Below are positions 25,486 through 33,843 of a DNA stretch of 64,000 nt, piece by piece. The notes beneath the pieces were generated by a model. That model saw only the letters and a program-made list of their open reading frames with translations. It was not told where the DNA came from and did no database searches. How positions within the stretch are numbered: position 1 is the stretch's first letter; every line of letters starts with the position of its first letter. The position numbers and the translations under genes are program-made. This stretch comes from Flavobacterium araucananum (lineage in GTDB: Bacteria; Bacteroidota; Bacteroidia; Flavobacteriales; Flavobacteriaceae): the NCBI RefSeq assembly GCF_002222055.1, contig NZ_MUGS01000014.1:118042-182041 (forward strand). Reading direction: 5' to 3'.

Positions 25486-25956
25486 ATGAAAACCACTACT
25501 TCAAAAAGAGCCCATATCAGAAACCTTTCGAGCAAACTCTCAAGTATACTTTGTGATGAGTATATCCTTTTAACCAAAACCAAAAGCGTACATCTAAATC
25601 TTCAGGGAATTGATTTTCAGGACAAATATCTCTTCTTTAGCGCGCAATCCGGCGAAATTGATCTCATAATTGAACGAGTTGAAAAACGTGTTCATGCCTC
25701 AGGCCATTATGCAGATGCCATGCTGAAAGCTTTTTTGAAGGTAACGCGCTTCAATAAAAAAAGAAAAAAAACAAATGATCGCGCGGGTTATCTGAGTGAA
25801 TTGCTCGGTGATCATGAAAACCTCATTACGGTACTAAAAAAAAATACATCCCTTCTTGAAACAGCTTCTATGGACAGTAAAACAGATGATTTTGTTACCA
25901 CACTAACCGAGAGCCATGAGAAAATAGCCTGGTTCCTTCGCTCCTACTTACAATAA
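25486..25956 (+). CDS. Dps-like ferritin-fold protein
   Basis: This 156-residue protein aligns with Dps/starvation ferritins: helix A ends in a VHLNLQG counterpart of the FHWNVTG motif, then helix B runs through FSAQSGEIDLIIERVEKRV. The first His is kept, but the second ferroxidase His is Tyr by my alignment, and the Asp/Glu of DExxE become Glu and Lys. It may therefore be ferroxidase-deficient and act by other means. I chose ATG 25486 over the longer frame from 25288, which overlaps the preceding SDR gene and would put the promoter inside the gene. Confidence 0.7.
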   Translation: MKTTTSKRAHIRNLSSKLSSILCDEYILLTKTKSVHLNLQGIDFQDKYLFFSAQSGEIDLIIERVEKRVHASGHYADAMLKAFLKVTRFNKKRKKTNDRAGYLSELLGDHENLITVLKKNTSLLETASMDSKTDDFVTTLTESHEKIAWFLRSYLQ

Positions 25957-25980
25957 TGCTTTAACAAATTAAGAACAATC

Positions 25981-26577
25981 ATGAAAACTAAAATAAAATT
26001 CACGCTACTGCTGCTGACCATAATCTCAGCACTGAGCCAGAGGGTTCTGGCACAATCCCATTTCAAAATTGGTAAATCCATAGTTAATGAAATGAAAATA
26101 TCGGGAACCTCCACCTTCCATGACTGGACGATGAAAACGCCTGTTTTTTCAGGAGAAGCAACATTTAAAATCGGTGCTGAAAATCAAATTACAAAACTCA
26201 GCGCCATTGCGTTTAACCTGCCGGTGCTCACCCTTAAAAGCGGACAGAAAAAATTAGACAAAAATGCGTACAAAGCCCTGAAAACCGATCAGTTTAAAGA
26301 AATCCTGTACAAACAGGTTTCTGCTGAAGTAATGAGCTTAAACAATTCTAAATTCCATATCAAAACAGCCGGAAAACTTACCATTGCCGGGCTTACCAAA
26401 GATGCTATAATTGATTTATACTGTTTTGTAAATAAAGACGGAAGCATCAGTTGTAATGGCAATTATCCCATAAACATGAGTGACTACAATGTTACTGCTC
26501 CCATATTTATGGGAGCAGTCATGAAAACCGGTGATGCAATCAAGCTTGAATTCTCTTTCCTTTTTGAAAAATCATAA
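25981..26577 (+). CDS. YceI family protein
   Basis: This 198-residue exported protein has a signal peptide (residues 1-24, ending VLAQ) and a YceI lipocalin-like barrel. Landmarks are SGTSTFHDWTMKT, SGEATFKI, and the later GKLTIAGLTKDAIIDL. Family members bind isoprenoid quinones or amphipathic lipids in the periplasm and are often induced by base or osmotic stress. It lies 24 bp after the Dps-like gene and 4 bp before the porin gene, so the three form an operon. Confidence 0.87.
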   Translation: MKTKIKFTLLLLTIISALSQRVLAQSHFKIGKSIVNEMKISGTSTFHDWTMKTPVFSGEATFKIGAENQITKLSAIAFNLPVLTLKSGQKKLDKNAYKALKTDQFKEILYKQVSAEVMSLNNSKFHIKTAGKLTIAGLTKDAIIDLYCFVNKDGSISCNGNYPINMSDYNVTAPIFMGAVMKTGDAIKLEFSFLFEKS

Positions 26578-26581
26578 TCAT

Positions 26582-27889
26582 ATGAAAAATATACTATTAC
26601 TATGTCTTTGGGTAACAATGGCACAGTCACAAAAGAAACCTATGCAGTATTATAGGCACAACGACCAAAGGGGACTTAATGTTTTTGAAACTACCAAGAA
26701 GGACAGCTCCTCTTTTGAAGGCTTCACAGTAAAAATGGGCGGAAACTTAACATTGGATTTTCAGGGATTAAACCATCAAAATAAAGTATCCCCTGTTCTG
26801 ATTGACAACATAAACAGTAATGAACTTATTGAGATTACCAATGGGTTCAATCTGGCTATGGCCAATCTGAATATCGATGCGCAGCTCGATGATGGAATCC
26901 GGATGAACCTTACTGTTTATTTATCCTCAAGACACCATGAAGAAACCTGGGTAAAGGGCGGTTATATTCAGTTTGATAAACTCTCCTTTCTAAAAAGCAG
27001 TTTTATAGATCAGGCCATGAAATATGTAACCCTGAAAGTAGGTGCCTATGATGTGGATTATGGGGATCAGCACTACAGGAGAAGTGACGGAGGAAACGCC
27101 ATCTACAACCCTTTTATTGAAAACTACATCATGGATGAATTTGCCACTGAAATCGGAGGTGAAGCATATTACCATGACAATTCAGGATTTATGGTCATGC
27201 TTGGACTGACAAATGGAGCCTTAAATCCAACTGTGGTGGTTTCCACTAAAATAGATGCTGCAACAGGTGAACTTAACAAGCCTACACCTGCATTACATGG
27301 CAAGATCGGTTATGACAAACAAATAGACCAAGATTTAAGGCTTAGGCTTACCGGTTCCTTTTACAACGTGCAAAGAGCTTTGAACAATACACTTTTTGCA
27401 GGGGACCGAACCGGTTCCCATTATTTCTATGTCATGGAAAATACGCAGGCGACAGCAGTTGCTAATTTCAGGTCAGGTCGTTATAATCCCGAATTTAGTC
27501 AGCAGGTAACAGCATTTATGTTCAACCCTTTTTTAAAGTTTAAAGGTTTAGAACTTTTTGGAACCTATGAAGTTGCCAAAGGCAGAAAGATTACTGAGAC
27601 AGATACGCATCAGGTTGTGCAGTCTGCTGTTGATTTGATCTACAGATTTCCTGCAGGAAAAGAGAATTTCTGGATTGCAGGAAGGTACAATACGCTTACT
27701 GATTCACCGCAAAATCAAAATGACCAAAAAATCAATCGTGTAACAGCCTCTGCAGGCTGGTTCATGACAAAAAATATCCTGATGAAAGCCGAATATGTAA
27801 ATCAGAAATATAAAAATTTTCAGCCTGCCGATATCAGACATGGCGGGAAGTTCGAAGGCTTTATGTTAGAAGCTACGGTGGGATTTTAA
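26582..27889 (+). CDS. Outer-membrane porin-like beta-barrel
   Basis: The 435-residue protein from ATG 26582 has a short signal peptide (MKNILLLCLWVTMAQSQ). A porin-like barrel follows: alternating amphipathic strands, MGGNLTLDFQGL, YFQKSSFIDQAM-like surface loops, many aromatic girdle residues, and a C-terminal strand ending in Phe (LEATVGF). This final aromatic residue is the usual outer-membrane insertion signal. It probably lets small solutes through. The frame opens earlier at 26531, but that part overlaps the YceI gene. It is the last gene of the Dps/YceI operon. Confidence 0.82.
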   Translation: MKNILLLCLWVTMAQSQKKPMQYYRHNDQRGLNVFETTKKDSSSFEGFTVKMGGNLTLDFQGLNHQNKVSPVLIDNINSNELIEITNGFNLAMANLNIDAQLDDGIRMNLTVYLSSRHHEETWVKGGYIQFDKLSFLKSSFIDQAMKYVTLKVGAYDVDYGDQHYRRSDGGNAIYNPFIENYIMDEFATEIGGEAYYHDNSGFMVMLGLTNGALNPTVVVSTKIDAATGELNKPTPALHGKIGYDKQIDQDLRLRLTGSFYNVQRALNNTLFAGDRTGSHYFYVMENTQATAVANFRSGRYNPEFSQQVTAFMFNPFLKFKGLELFGTYEVAKGRKITETDTHQVVQSAVDLIYRFPAGKENFWIAGRYNTLTDSPQNQNDQKINRVTASAGWFMTKNILMKAEYVNQKYKNFQPADIRHGGKFEGFMLEATVGF

Positions 27890-27928
27890 ACAATAGCCAA
27901 AAACACACTTCTTGAAAAGTGTCTAAAA

Positions 27929-27984
27929 TCAATAATGAAAATGAGCAGTGTCATTTTGTACGGCAAAAGTTCAGCTCAATTTTG
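27929..27984 (+). promoter_or_regulatory. Shared stress-island promoter, Lys-rich protein site
   Basis: TCAATA (27929; two mismatches), GTCATT (27950), CAATTTTG -7 box with TTTG at 27981, 70 bp before ATG 28055. The AATGA-N6-TCATT dyad is perfect. Confidence 0.65.
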
Positions 27985-28054
27985 TATCCATATAACAAGT
28001 CCTGTTTATTTCAATAAATCAGGATCAAAGATAACATCTATAAAATTTAAAATC

Positions 28055-28351
28055 ATGAAAGCAAATTCAAAAAAAATGGCAGCTGAAATAACAACTGCAA
28101 TTACTACTGCAATTACTACTGCACTAACCGCAAAATCAAACACAAAAAAGATTCTCAAAACAATTGACAATACAGCCAAAAAGATCGCTAAAAAAATCAA
28201 TAAGAGAATCCTAAAAAGCACTGCAAGTCTTAAGGGAAAGAAAATTAAAAAAGCTTCAAAAATAAAAAAAGGCGACAATGGAATGCTGCCTGAGGTAAAA
28301 AAAAACAAATTACTCACAGAGATGGCGGCCGACGAAATTAAAGCCAATTAA
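28055..28351 (+). CDS. Lys/Ala-rich basic protein (histone H1-like)
   Basis: The 98-residue product starts MKANSKKMAAEITTAIT, has a threefold AITT-type repeat, and then a Lys-dense stretch (NTAKKIAKKINKRILK, KGKKIKKASKIKKG). The predicted charge is strongly positive. This composition resembles bacterial histone H1-like or nucleoid-associated proteins and some stress-induced basic peptides. Low complexity makes homology hard to judge. I prefer ATG 28055, which follows a proper leader after the shared promoter. The frame from 27935 would overlap the promoter. Confidence 0.6.
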   Translation: MKANSKKMAAEITTAITTAITTALTAKSNTKKILKTIDNTAKKIAKKINKRILKSTASLKGKKIKKASKIKKGDNGMLPEVKKNKLLTEMAADEIKAN

Positions 28352-28370
28352 AATATCTTTCAATAGACTA

Positions 28371-28410
28371 AAACCTGAACATAACAGTAATTATTGCTAT
28401 GTTCAGGTTT
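28371..28410 (+). terminator. Long-stem terminator after Lys-rich gene
   Basis: AAACCTGAACATA pairs perfectly (13 bp) with TATGTTCAGGTTT around a 14-nt loop. The T run is short, but A/T flanks on both sides allow termination of transcripts from either strand. Confidence 0.7.
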
Positions 28411-28469
28411 ACTAAAGACTTACCACTTTCAAATTATAGTGTCAAAAAAAACAAGCTAATACCTCCCCG

Positions 28470-30023
28470 ATGAAATATAAATACATATTGATTTTCTTAA
28501 TGTGCAGTATCTGGATCATATCCCCTGCAGCTTCCATGGATCATATTCAAAAACAGTTTCAGGAAAATCCTTCGCAAATCGACACCACAAAAATTGCTGC
28601 TTTTTTTGAGACCTATCCTAAATTCAGTCCGTATCAGGCCCAGGTAAAACTGCTCTACAAAAAGCACACTGATTATATTTGGTATGACAAGAAAGGGCTT
28701 ATAGAATTTGCCTATGTACTGCACAAACAGGTGCAGCAGATGAGAGAAGAAGGGCTTCCTGTAGCGGTACCCTATGAAACCGAATGGGATAAAATATTTG
28801 AAAAACAGACCGGCACTATTCCAAACCTCGATTCAGAGCTCATCATCAGCTGCATGTATTTTTTCTACACTACTAAAGTTTTCAGCGGATTTACCATAGG
28901 AAAAAGCGAAGAAACAGGCTGGTACCTTCCCAGAGAGAATGCTTCAAATGCGGCATACCTCGATACCCTTGCACAGGGAATTGGATCAAAAAAGGAATTC
29001 AGACATGAGTATTTCAATCAATATTATCCCCTAAAACAGGCTTTGAAAAAATATCTTGAAATTGAAAAAAATGGCGGCTGGAAAGTCGTTAAACTCGAAA
29101 AAGAAATCAAATCCCTTCAGAAGGGTGATTCTTCCGCTACAGTACAAGGGCTCAGAAACAGGCTGTTTTTAGAGGGTTTTATCACAGAGGATAACGCGTC
29201 TATTGTTTTTGATCAAGCCATAACTGAAGGCATTGCGGCTTATGGAACCAGTCAAAATCATGACTTTGAGAGCAAGATCACGCCCAGACTTATTGAAATG
29301 CTTAACATTCCTGTAGCGAGCCGGATCAAAACCATTTCGGTTAATATGGAAAGATGCCGCTGGATCAGTCCTAAAATAAATACGGCGCAGGAATATATCG
29401 CCGTGAATATACCTTCTTTCAGATTACTGTATTACCGAGATGGAAAGCCCTTTCTTGTTTCTAAAGTGGTAGTAGGAAAAGAATTTCATAAAACCATAGT
29501 ATTTAGTGGCAGTATGAGTTATTTAGCCTTCAGCCCGTATTGGAATGTTCCCACCAGTATCCTTAAAAAAGAAATACTGCCCAATATAAAAAAGAATCCT
29601 AATTATCTTGAAAATCAGCATATGGAATGGCATGACGGGCAGGTAAGGCAGAAACCAGGAGGCAGTAACGCTTTAGGTTATGTGAAATTTATGTTTCCCA
29701 ATTCCCATAACATTTACCTTCATGATTCGCCATCCAAATCCTTTTTCAATAAAGACAAAAGAGCTTTTAGTCATGGATGCGTAAGGGTTGAAAAAGCCCG
29801 TGAGCTTGCACTGGCCATTATGGAAAAAGAGGCCAGCTGGAGCAGCAAAAAAGTAGATGCAGCCATGCATTTGGGAAAAGAAAACACCTATGTGCTCCAG
29901 GATAAAATCCCGGTTTACATTGCTTACTTTACCGCTTGGGCTGACGGCAATGGAAATATTGCCTTTTACGATGACCTTTATAATCGGGACAATGCACTGG
30001 CCAAAGTACTTTTCGAAAATTAA
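28470..30023 (+). CDS. L,D-transpeptidase (YcbB/LdtD-like)
   Basis: This 517-residue exported protein has a signal peptide (residues 1-22), a long N-terminal part with a scaffold domain, a peptidoglycan-binding-like region (about 210-265), and the YkuD catalytic domain (about 300-460). The active site HDSPS...FSHGCVRVEKA contains His and Cys437. The domain order matches YcbB-type L,D-transpeptidases that make 3-3 crosslinks in peptidoglycan and help to withstand envelope stress or beta-lactams. It is monocistronic, with no copy of the shared promoter upstream. Confidence 0.9.
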   Translation: MKYKYILIFLMCSIWIISPAASMDHIQKQFQENPSQIDTTKIAAFFETYPKFSPYQAQVKLLYKKHTDYIWYDKKGLIEFAYVLHKQVQQMREEGLPVAVPYETEWDKIFEKQTGTIPNLDSELIISCMYFFYTTKVFSGFTIGKSEETGWYLPRENASNAAYLDTLAQGIGSKKEFRHEYFNQYYPLKQALKKYLEIEKNGGWKVVKLEKEIKSLQKGDSSATVQGLRNRLFLEGFITEDNASIVFDQAITEGIAAYGTSQNHDFESKITPRLIEMLNIPVASRIKTISVNMERCRWISPKINTAQEYIAVNIPSFRLLYYRDGKPFLVSKVVVGKEFHKTIVFSGSMSYLAFSPYWNVPTSILKKEILPNIKKNPNYLENQHMEWHDGQVRQKPGGSNALGYVKFMFPNSHNIYLHDSPSKSFFNKDKRAFSHGCVRVEKARELALAIMEKEASWSSKKVDAAMHLGKENTYVLQDKIPVYIAYFTAWADGNGNIAFYDDLYNRDNALAKVLFEN

Positions 30024-30086
30024 GTCTTATGTCCCGCGATTTTAGGGAATCTCAATGGAGGGCCCATTGGAATTTTTACTTTTATA

Positions 30087-31139
30087 CTAATTTTTCATCT
30101 TGCTTATTTTCATATAATCCAGAATTTTAAGCTGGCTGCCTTTTTTTTCTATTAATCCTTCATTCCTAAACTCGGTTAAGGTTCTGCTCACGGTTTCGGA
30201 TGCAGTTCCTGACATCGCTGCCAGATCATCCCTTGTTACATTGATGCTGTCCCCTTTTGCCGCTTCTTCCTGGCGAAAGAGTCTCAGCAGGGATTCTGCA
30301 ATGCGCTTTCTGACCGACTGATACGCCAATTGTAGCAAATGTGTGTCTTTGCTCCTGATTTCATTCGATAAAATTTTAATGAATTTCTCCCCTACATCAG
30401 GATATAATTTTAGTAATTCTTCGAGCTGTTCTTTTGGAAAAAAACAGACCTGACTGTCTTCCAGTGCTGTTGCGGTATCGGTGTAGGTCTCATCAGAGAG
30501 GATTGTATTGACGCCTAAAAAATCATTGGCATGGTACATACCGGTCATAAGTTCTCTTCCGTCTTCAGACATCTTGACGGTTTTGATTTTACCCGAGATC
30601 ACCAAATAAAGACCAATAGCGCGATCCCCTTCATAATGAATAATCTGGTTCTTCTTAAAAGGCCTGTGAACATGCTCCTCTATCATTTTTTTCAGCTCAG
30701 AAAGCCCTTCCTTGTCCCCTACCAAACTTTCAAGACGGCCGAGCGAGTGACTGTAAAAATCCATTTCTGAATTCTTTTTGTTGAGCCTGCTTTCAATGGC
30801 ATGTAAAAGTTCCATATCGTCAAAAGGTTTGGTCAGGTAATCATCTGCTCCCATTTCCATGGCCTTTCGCAAATCAATTCTTTCTGATTTGGCAGTTATG
30901 AAAATAAAGGGAATGGTACTTGTTTTCGGATTTTTATTCAGCATATACAATACCCCGTAACCGTCCAGTTCGGGCATCATAATATCACATAAAATAATAT
31001 CGGGCAGGTTGACAACCGCAGATTCAACCCCTATTTTACCATTATTAGCCTGATAAACAGTGTAACCTGCCAAAGTAAGGATTTCAGCAATATTTTCCCT
31101 AATGTCATTATGGTCTTCAATAATCAGTACTTTGCTCAT
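30087..31139 (-). CDS. Response regulator with REC, cNMP-binding and Crp-type HTH domains
   Basis: This 350-residue protein fuses a receiver domain (1-120, phospho-acceptor Asp52 in DIILCDIMMPELDGYG, conserved Lys in LTKPFDD) to a Crp-like cNMP-binding fold (about 145-265, ending in the dimer helix) and a winged helix (about 270-345, VTRDDLAAMSGTASETVSRT). Ligand and phosphorylation could both govern DNA binding. The kinase gene upstream overlaps it by 4 bp, so the two form a pair. In this position it is the best candidate for the protein that reads the shared Crp-like sites. Confidence 0.9.
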   Translation of the reverse strand: MSKVLIIEDHNDIRENIAEILTLAGYTVYQANNGKIGVESAVVNLPDIILCDIMMPELDGYGVLYMLNKNPKTSTIPFIFITAKSERIDLRKAMEMGADDYLTKPFDDMELLHAIESRLNKKNSEMDFYSHSLGRLESLVGDKEGLSELKKMIEEHVHRPFKKNQIIHYEGDRAIGLYLVISGKIKTVKMSEDGRELMTGMYHANDFLGVNTILSDETYTDTATALEDSQVCFFPKEQLEELLKLYPDVGEKFIKILSNEIRSKDTHLLQLAYQSVRKRIAESLLRLFRQEEAAKGDSINVTRDDLAAMSGTASETVSRTLTEFRNEGLIEKKGSQLKILDYMKISKMKN

Positions 31140-32338
31140 GATATGGGAAATGTTAGGGTGAATAATGTTCCTTCTTGTTCATTACTTTTAAATTCTGCCG
31201 TTCCCTTCATAAGTGAAACGTAACGGCTCACTATATTCAGGCCAAGACCAGTGCCTGGGATACTGCCGGTGTTGTGCGCCCTGAAAAAAGCCTGAAACAA
31301 ATGTTTTTGTTCATCCAAAGGAATGCCGATTCCATCATCGTGAACTGAAATAATATAATCTAAATCATTAATTTCTGTTGTAAAATCAATGCAGCAGCTG
31401 TCTCCGGAGTACTTTATGGCATTACCAATTAAGTTAATGGCACAATTCTTTAACAAATTAGCATCGAGGTATATCATGGTTTGATCTCCAAGATGTTTAC
31501 AGACAATATTTTGGCTGGGTTTGGCCAGAAGCTGCATTTCTTCGGTTATTTCCTCACCGAATTTAACCAGGTCAAAACAAGTGAACTCAGGCTTCATCTT
31601 TCCTATTTCCAATTTTTCAACATAGAGAAAATCATTGAGTATCGCCGTTAAGCTCTTTACCGAATTTTTAATCTTGGCAATATGTTTCCCTATAGGTTCG
31701 CTTTGAAAAGGTATAGCGTATTTTTCTATTAGTGAGGCTGATAACTGCACGGTGCTGAGCGGTGTGCGAAATTCGTGGGAGGCCATCGATAAAAACCGGT
31801 TTTTTAATTTACTGAGTTCCTTCTCTTTCTCCAGGGAAATACTCACTTTTTCTTTTGCCTTTTCCAAGGCAAAAATTGTATCGTTAAGCGATTTTGTCCT
31901 CTCCTCTACAAGTTCTTCCAGATGAGATGCATAATCCTTATACCGTTCCTCTTCTATTTTCTGCTGGGACAGGTCATGAATAAAACCGGCATAAATAGTC
32001 CTGCCTGAATATTTTACCTCACTAACTCCAAGTTTCATCGGAAATAGATCACCTCCTTTGCGCATTCCTGTGAGTTCACGCCCCACACCAATTATGCTGG
32101 CTTTTCGGGTTGTTTTGTACTTGCTCAAATAGTTATTATGCCTTTCCCTGTCCGGTGAAGGCATGAGCATTGAAATATTTTTGCCAATAACTTCCTCTTG
32201 CTGATAGCCAAAAAGTACACAGCCGGCGGGATTGATCGTTTCTATAGTCCCAATGTCGTCTATGGTAATGATGCCATCCAAAGCATTTTGTACAAGAGCA
32301 TATAAAAGAGCGGCATTATCCATCATCAAATCGATCAA
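31136..32338 (-). CDS. PAS-domain sensor histidine kinase, partner of the REC-Crp regulator
   Basis: This 400-residue soluble kinase has one PAS domain (about 8-130, GYQQEEVIGKNISMLMPSP and the PAC-like IYAGFIHDLSQQ), a coiled coil (135-180), a HisKA domain with the phospho-acceptor in ASHEFRTPLSTV, and a HATPase (IGNAIKYSG, DDGIGIP, PGTGLGLNIVSR). It resembles FixL-like PAS kinases in the RERHNNYLSKY region, but I see no haem-binding His that I would trust. The ATGA overlap with the regulator gene indicates co-expression. It has no membrane segment. Confidence 0.88.
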   Translation of the reverse strand: MIDLMMDNAALLYALVQNALDGIITIDDIGTIETINPAGCVLFGYQQEEVIGKNISMLMPSPDRERHNNYLSKYKTTRKASIIGVGRELTGMRKGGDLFPMKLGVSEVKYSGRTIYAGFIHDLSQQKIEEERYKDYASHLEELVEERTKSLNDTIFALEKAKEKVSISLEKEKELSKLKNRFLSMASHEFRTPLSTVQLSASLIEKYAIPFQSEPIGKHIAKIKNSVKSLTAILNDFLYVEKLEIGKMKPEFTCFDLVKFGEEITEEMQLLAKPSQNIVCKHLGDQTMIYLDANLLKNCAINLIGNAIKYSGDSCCIDFTTEINDLDYIISVHDDGIGIPLDEQKHLFQAFFRAHNTGSIPGTGLGLNIVSRYVSLMKGTAEFKSNEQEGTLFTLTFPIS

Positions 32339-32525
32339 ATTATGATGATCCTTATAAAGGTCGGCTATTTAAAAATGGAAAATTACATTCTTCCTGAATT
32401 TCACAATATAATTAACACATTATCATTGTTTTAACAGCAAAGAGGACTTATAAATCCAATTTTTATTGCTTTGCGCGCTATTATGGAATTAAATTATCAG
32501 CAGTGAATAATAAAAGTGCCCTACA

Positions 32526-32581
32526 TCATTTTTATTGCTGATGCCTGTCATTTTAGATTGCTTCCTGTTACCTCAACTTTG
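32526..32581 (+). promoter_or_regulatory. Shared stress-island promoter, upstream of stress protein
   Basis: TCATTT (32526; one mismatch), GTCATT (32547), CAACTTTG -7 box with TTTG at 32578, 80 bp before ATG 32662. The site lies in the 323-bp gap divergent from the kinase/REC-Crp operon. I see nothing else in that gap. Confidence 0.7.
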
Positions 32582-32661
32582 TACAGCAATGAAGAAATAT
32601 AATAAGGTCTTGTGAGAGCTTAAAATTTATAAGAATGGATTTTACATTAAATACAATCACC

Positions 32662-33219
32662 ATGAAAAACACAAATACATTAGCTGCCTTTTATGCCACA
32701 CATCTTAAAGCTGAAACAGCTATTAAAAAACTCGAAAAAAGCGGATTTGATATGACCAAACTCTCCATCATAGGAACAGACTACCATACCGATGAAACTG
32801 TTACGGGTTATTACACTGTGGGAGACCGCATGAAAAAATGGGGAAGCTTTGGGGCCTTCTGGGGCGGCTTCTGGGGATTATTGTTTGGATCTGCTTTCTT
32901 TTTTATTCCTGGACTTGGTCCGCTGCTGGTTGCCGGACCGCTTGTTTCGGCTATTATTGGGGCACTCGAAGGTGCTGCATTATTGGGAGGAAGCAGTGTT
33001 ATTGCTGCCGCATTGGTGAGTTTAGGTATTTCAAATCATGATGTTTTAAAATACGAAACAGAGATAAAAGCAGGCAAATTTATGCTCCTTGTGCATGGCA
33101 CCAAAATTCAAATTGAAAATGCCCGAAAAGTGCTGGGAATCCATATTCCTAAAGAAAACGGTTTGAAAGATGAAGAATCTATTTCTGCTGAGGAAATTGA
33201 AGCTGCAGCAATGCAGTAA
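32662..33219 (+). CDS. General stress protein 17M-like membrane protein
   Basis: This 185-residue protein from ATG 32662 has an N-terminal ferredoxin-like strand region (LAAFYATHLKAETAIKKLEKSGFDMTKLSIIG). Then comes a glycine-rich hydrophobic hairpin (about 68-125, WGSFGAFWGGFWGLLFGSAF and following), and a terminal domain (IKAGKFMLLVHG). This matches the general-stress-protein 17M/YflT-like and DUF1269 group. An ATG at 32635 would add nine atypical residues, and I prefer 32662, which starts MKNTN like its neighbours. It sits behind the shared promoter. Confidence 0.72.
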   Translation: MKNTNTLAAFYATHLKAETAIKKLEKSGFDMTKLSIIGTDYHTDETVTGYYTVGDRMKKWGSFGAFWGGFWGLLFGSAFFFIPGLGPLLVAGPLVSAIIGALEGAALLGGSSVIAAALVSLGISNHDVLKYETEIKAGKFMLLVHGTKIQIENARKVLGIHIPKENGLKDEESISAEEIEAAAMQ

Positions 33220-33255
33220 GGAAGAAAAAACATTAAAACATATACATTAAAGAAA

Positions 33256-33654
33256 ATGAAAACTATAAATCAATTAGGCATTTACCTGGATCATGCCTGC
33301 GCTAATTTAATCGATTTTACCGATAATGATAAAGATACCCAGACTGTGATCTCTGAATTTGATATTCAGGACAAACATGAAACCCTGCAAAGAAGCGAAA
33401 GTGAAATGCACCATAAAGAGCAGGATAAACAAAGGGCCTATTTTAAGAAAATTGCGACTCTCGCCATTGGTTATAATGAACTGGTCTTATTTGGCCCCAC
33501 TACGGCAAAAACGGAATTACTGCACTTTTTGCAAAAAGACAACAGTTTTGTCAAAATCAAAATAGAAGCTGAAAATACCACTAAAATGAACCTTCAGCAG
33601 CAAGAGGTTTTTGTTCGCGACCATTTTAAAAAATTTGACTTTAAAAATAGTTGA
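33256..33654 (+). CDS. Small soluble protein, eRF1/host-factor-like
   Basis: This 132-residue protein has an LGIYLDHACANLIDF start, a polar helix with HKEQDKQRAYFKKIA, then LVLFGPTTAKTELLHFLQ. The pattern resembles the terminal part of bacterial eRF1/Pelota-like (baeRF) proteins, in which a beta strand ends in LFGP and a helix follows. No catalytic residues are seen. It follows the stress protein gene by 36 bp and is probably co-transcribed, suggesting a ribosome- or RNA-related stress role, which is inference. Confidence 0.6.
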   Translation: MKTINQLGIYLDHACANLIDFTDNDKDTQTVISEFDIQDKHETLQRSESEMHHKEQDKQRAYFKKIATLAIGYNELVLFGPTTAKTELLHFLQKDNSFVKIKIEAENTTKMNLQQQEVFVRDHFKKFDFKNS

Positions 33655-33655
33655 G

Positions 33656-33772
33656 ATGGGAAATATACTTTTTAAAATAAACTGCTATGCCAAAGAAAAT
33701 GGAATCGTAATCAAAGCCATTGCCTTTTATCAGAGCATTCAGTATTATCTGGGAATTGTATTTCCAGTCTGA
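33656..33772 (+). CDS. 38-residue ORF, uncertain
   Basis: A short frame starts immediately at the stop of the preceding gene (TGAG then ATG). It encodes MGNILFKINCYAKENG, then IVIKAIAFYQSIQYYLGI and ends in FPV. It could be a coupled small peptide or the remnant of a longer gene. Codon use is like its neighbours. I have no family match. Confidence 0.3.
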   Translation: MGNILFKINCYAKENGIVIKAIAFYQSIQYYLGIVFPV

Positions 33773-33843
33773 TAAATTGGTAATAGAGTTCTTTCAATAA
33801 GCATTAACTAAAAATAAATTATAAATTTTTAAATACATACATT

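Noticed and set aside
28006..28347. 113-codon minus-strand hydrophobic frame
   Set aside because: It is the antisense of the Lys-rich gene. Antisense of Lys/Ile codons gives Phe/Leu/Ile, which mimics a membrane protein.
33700..33843. Shared promoter before BON paralog 2
   Set aside because: GCCATT and similar words occur, but no TTTG is at the required 25-nt spacing and no TCACTT block is present.
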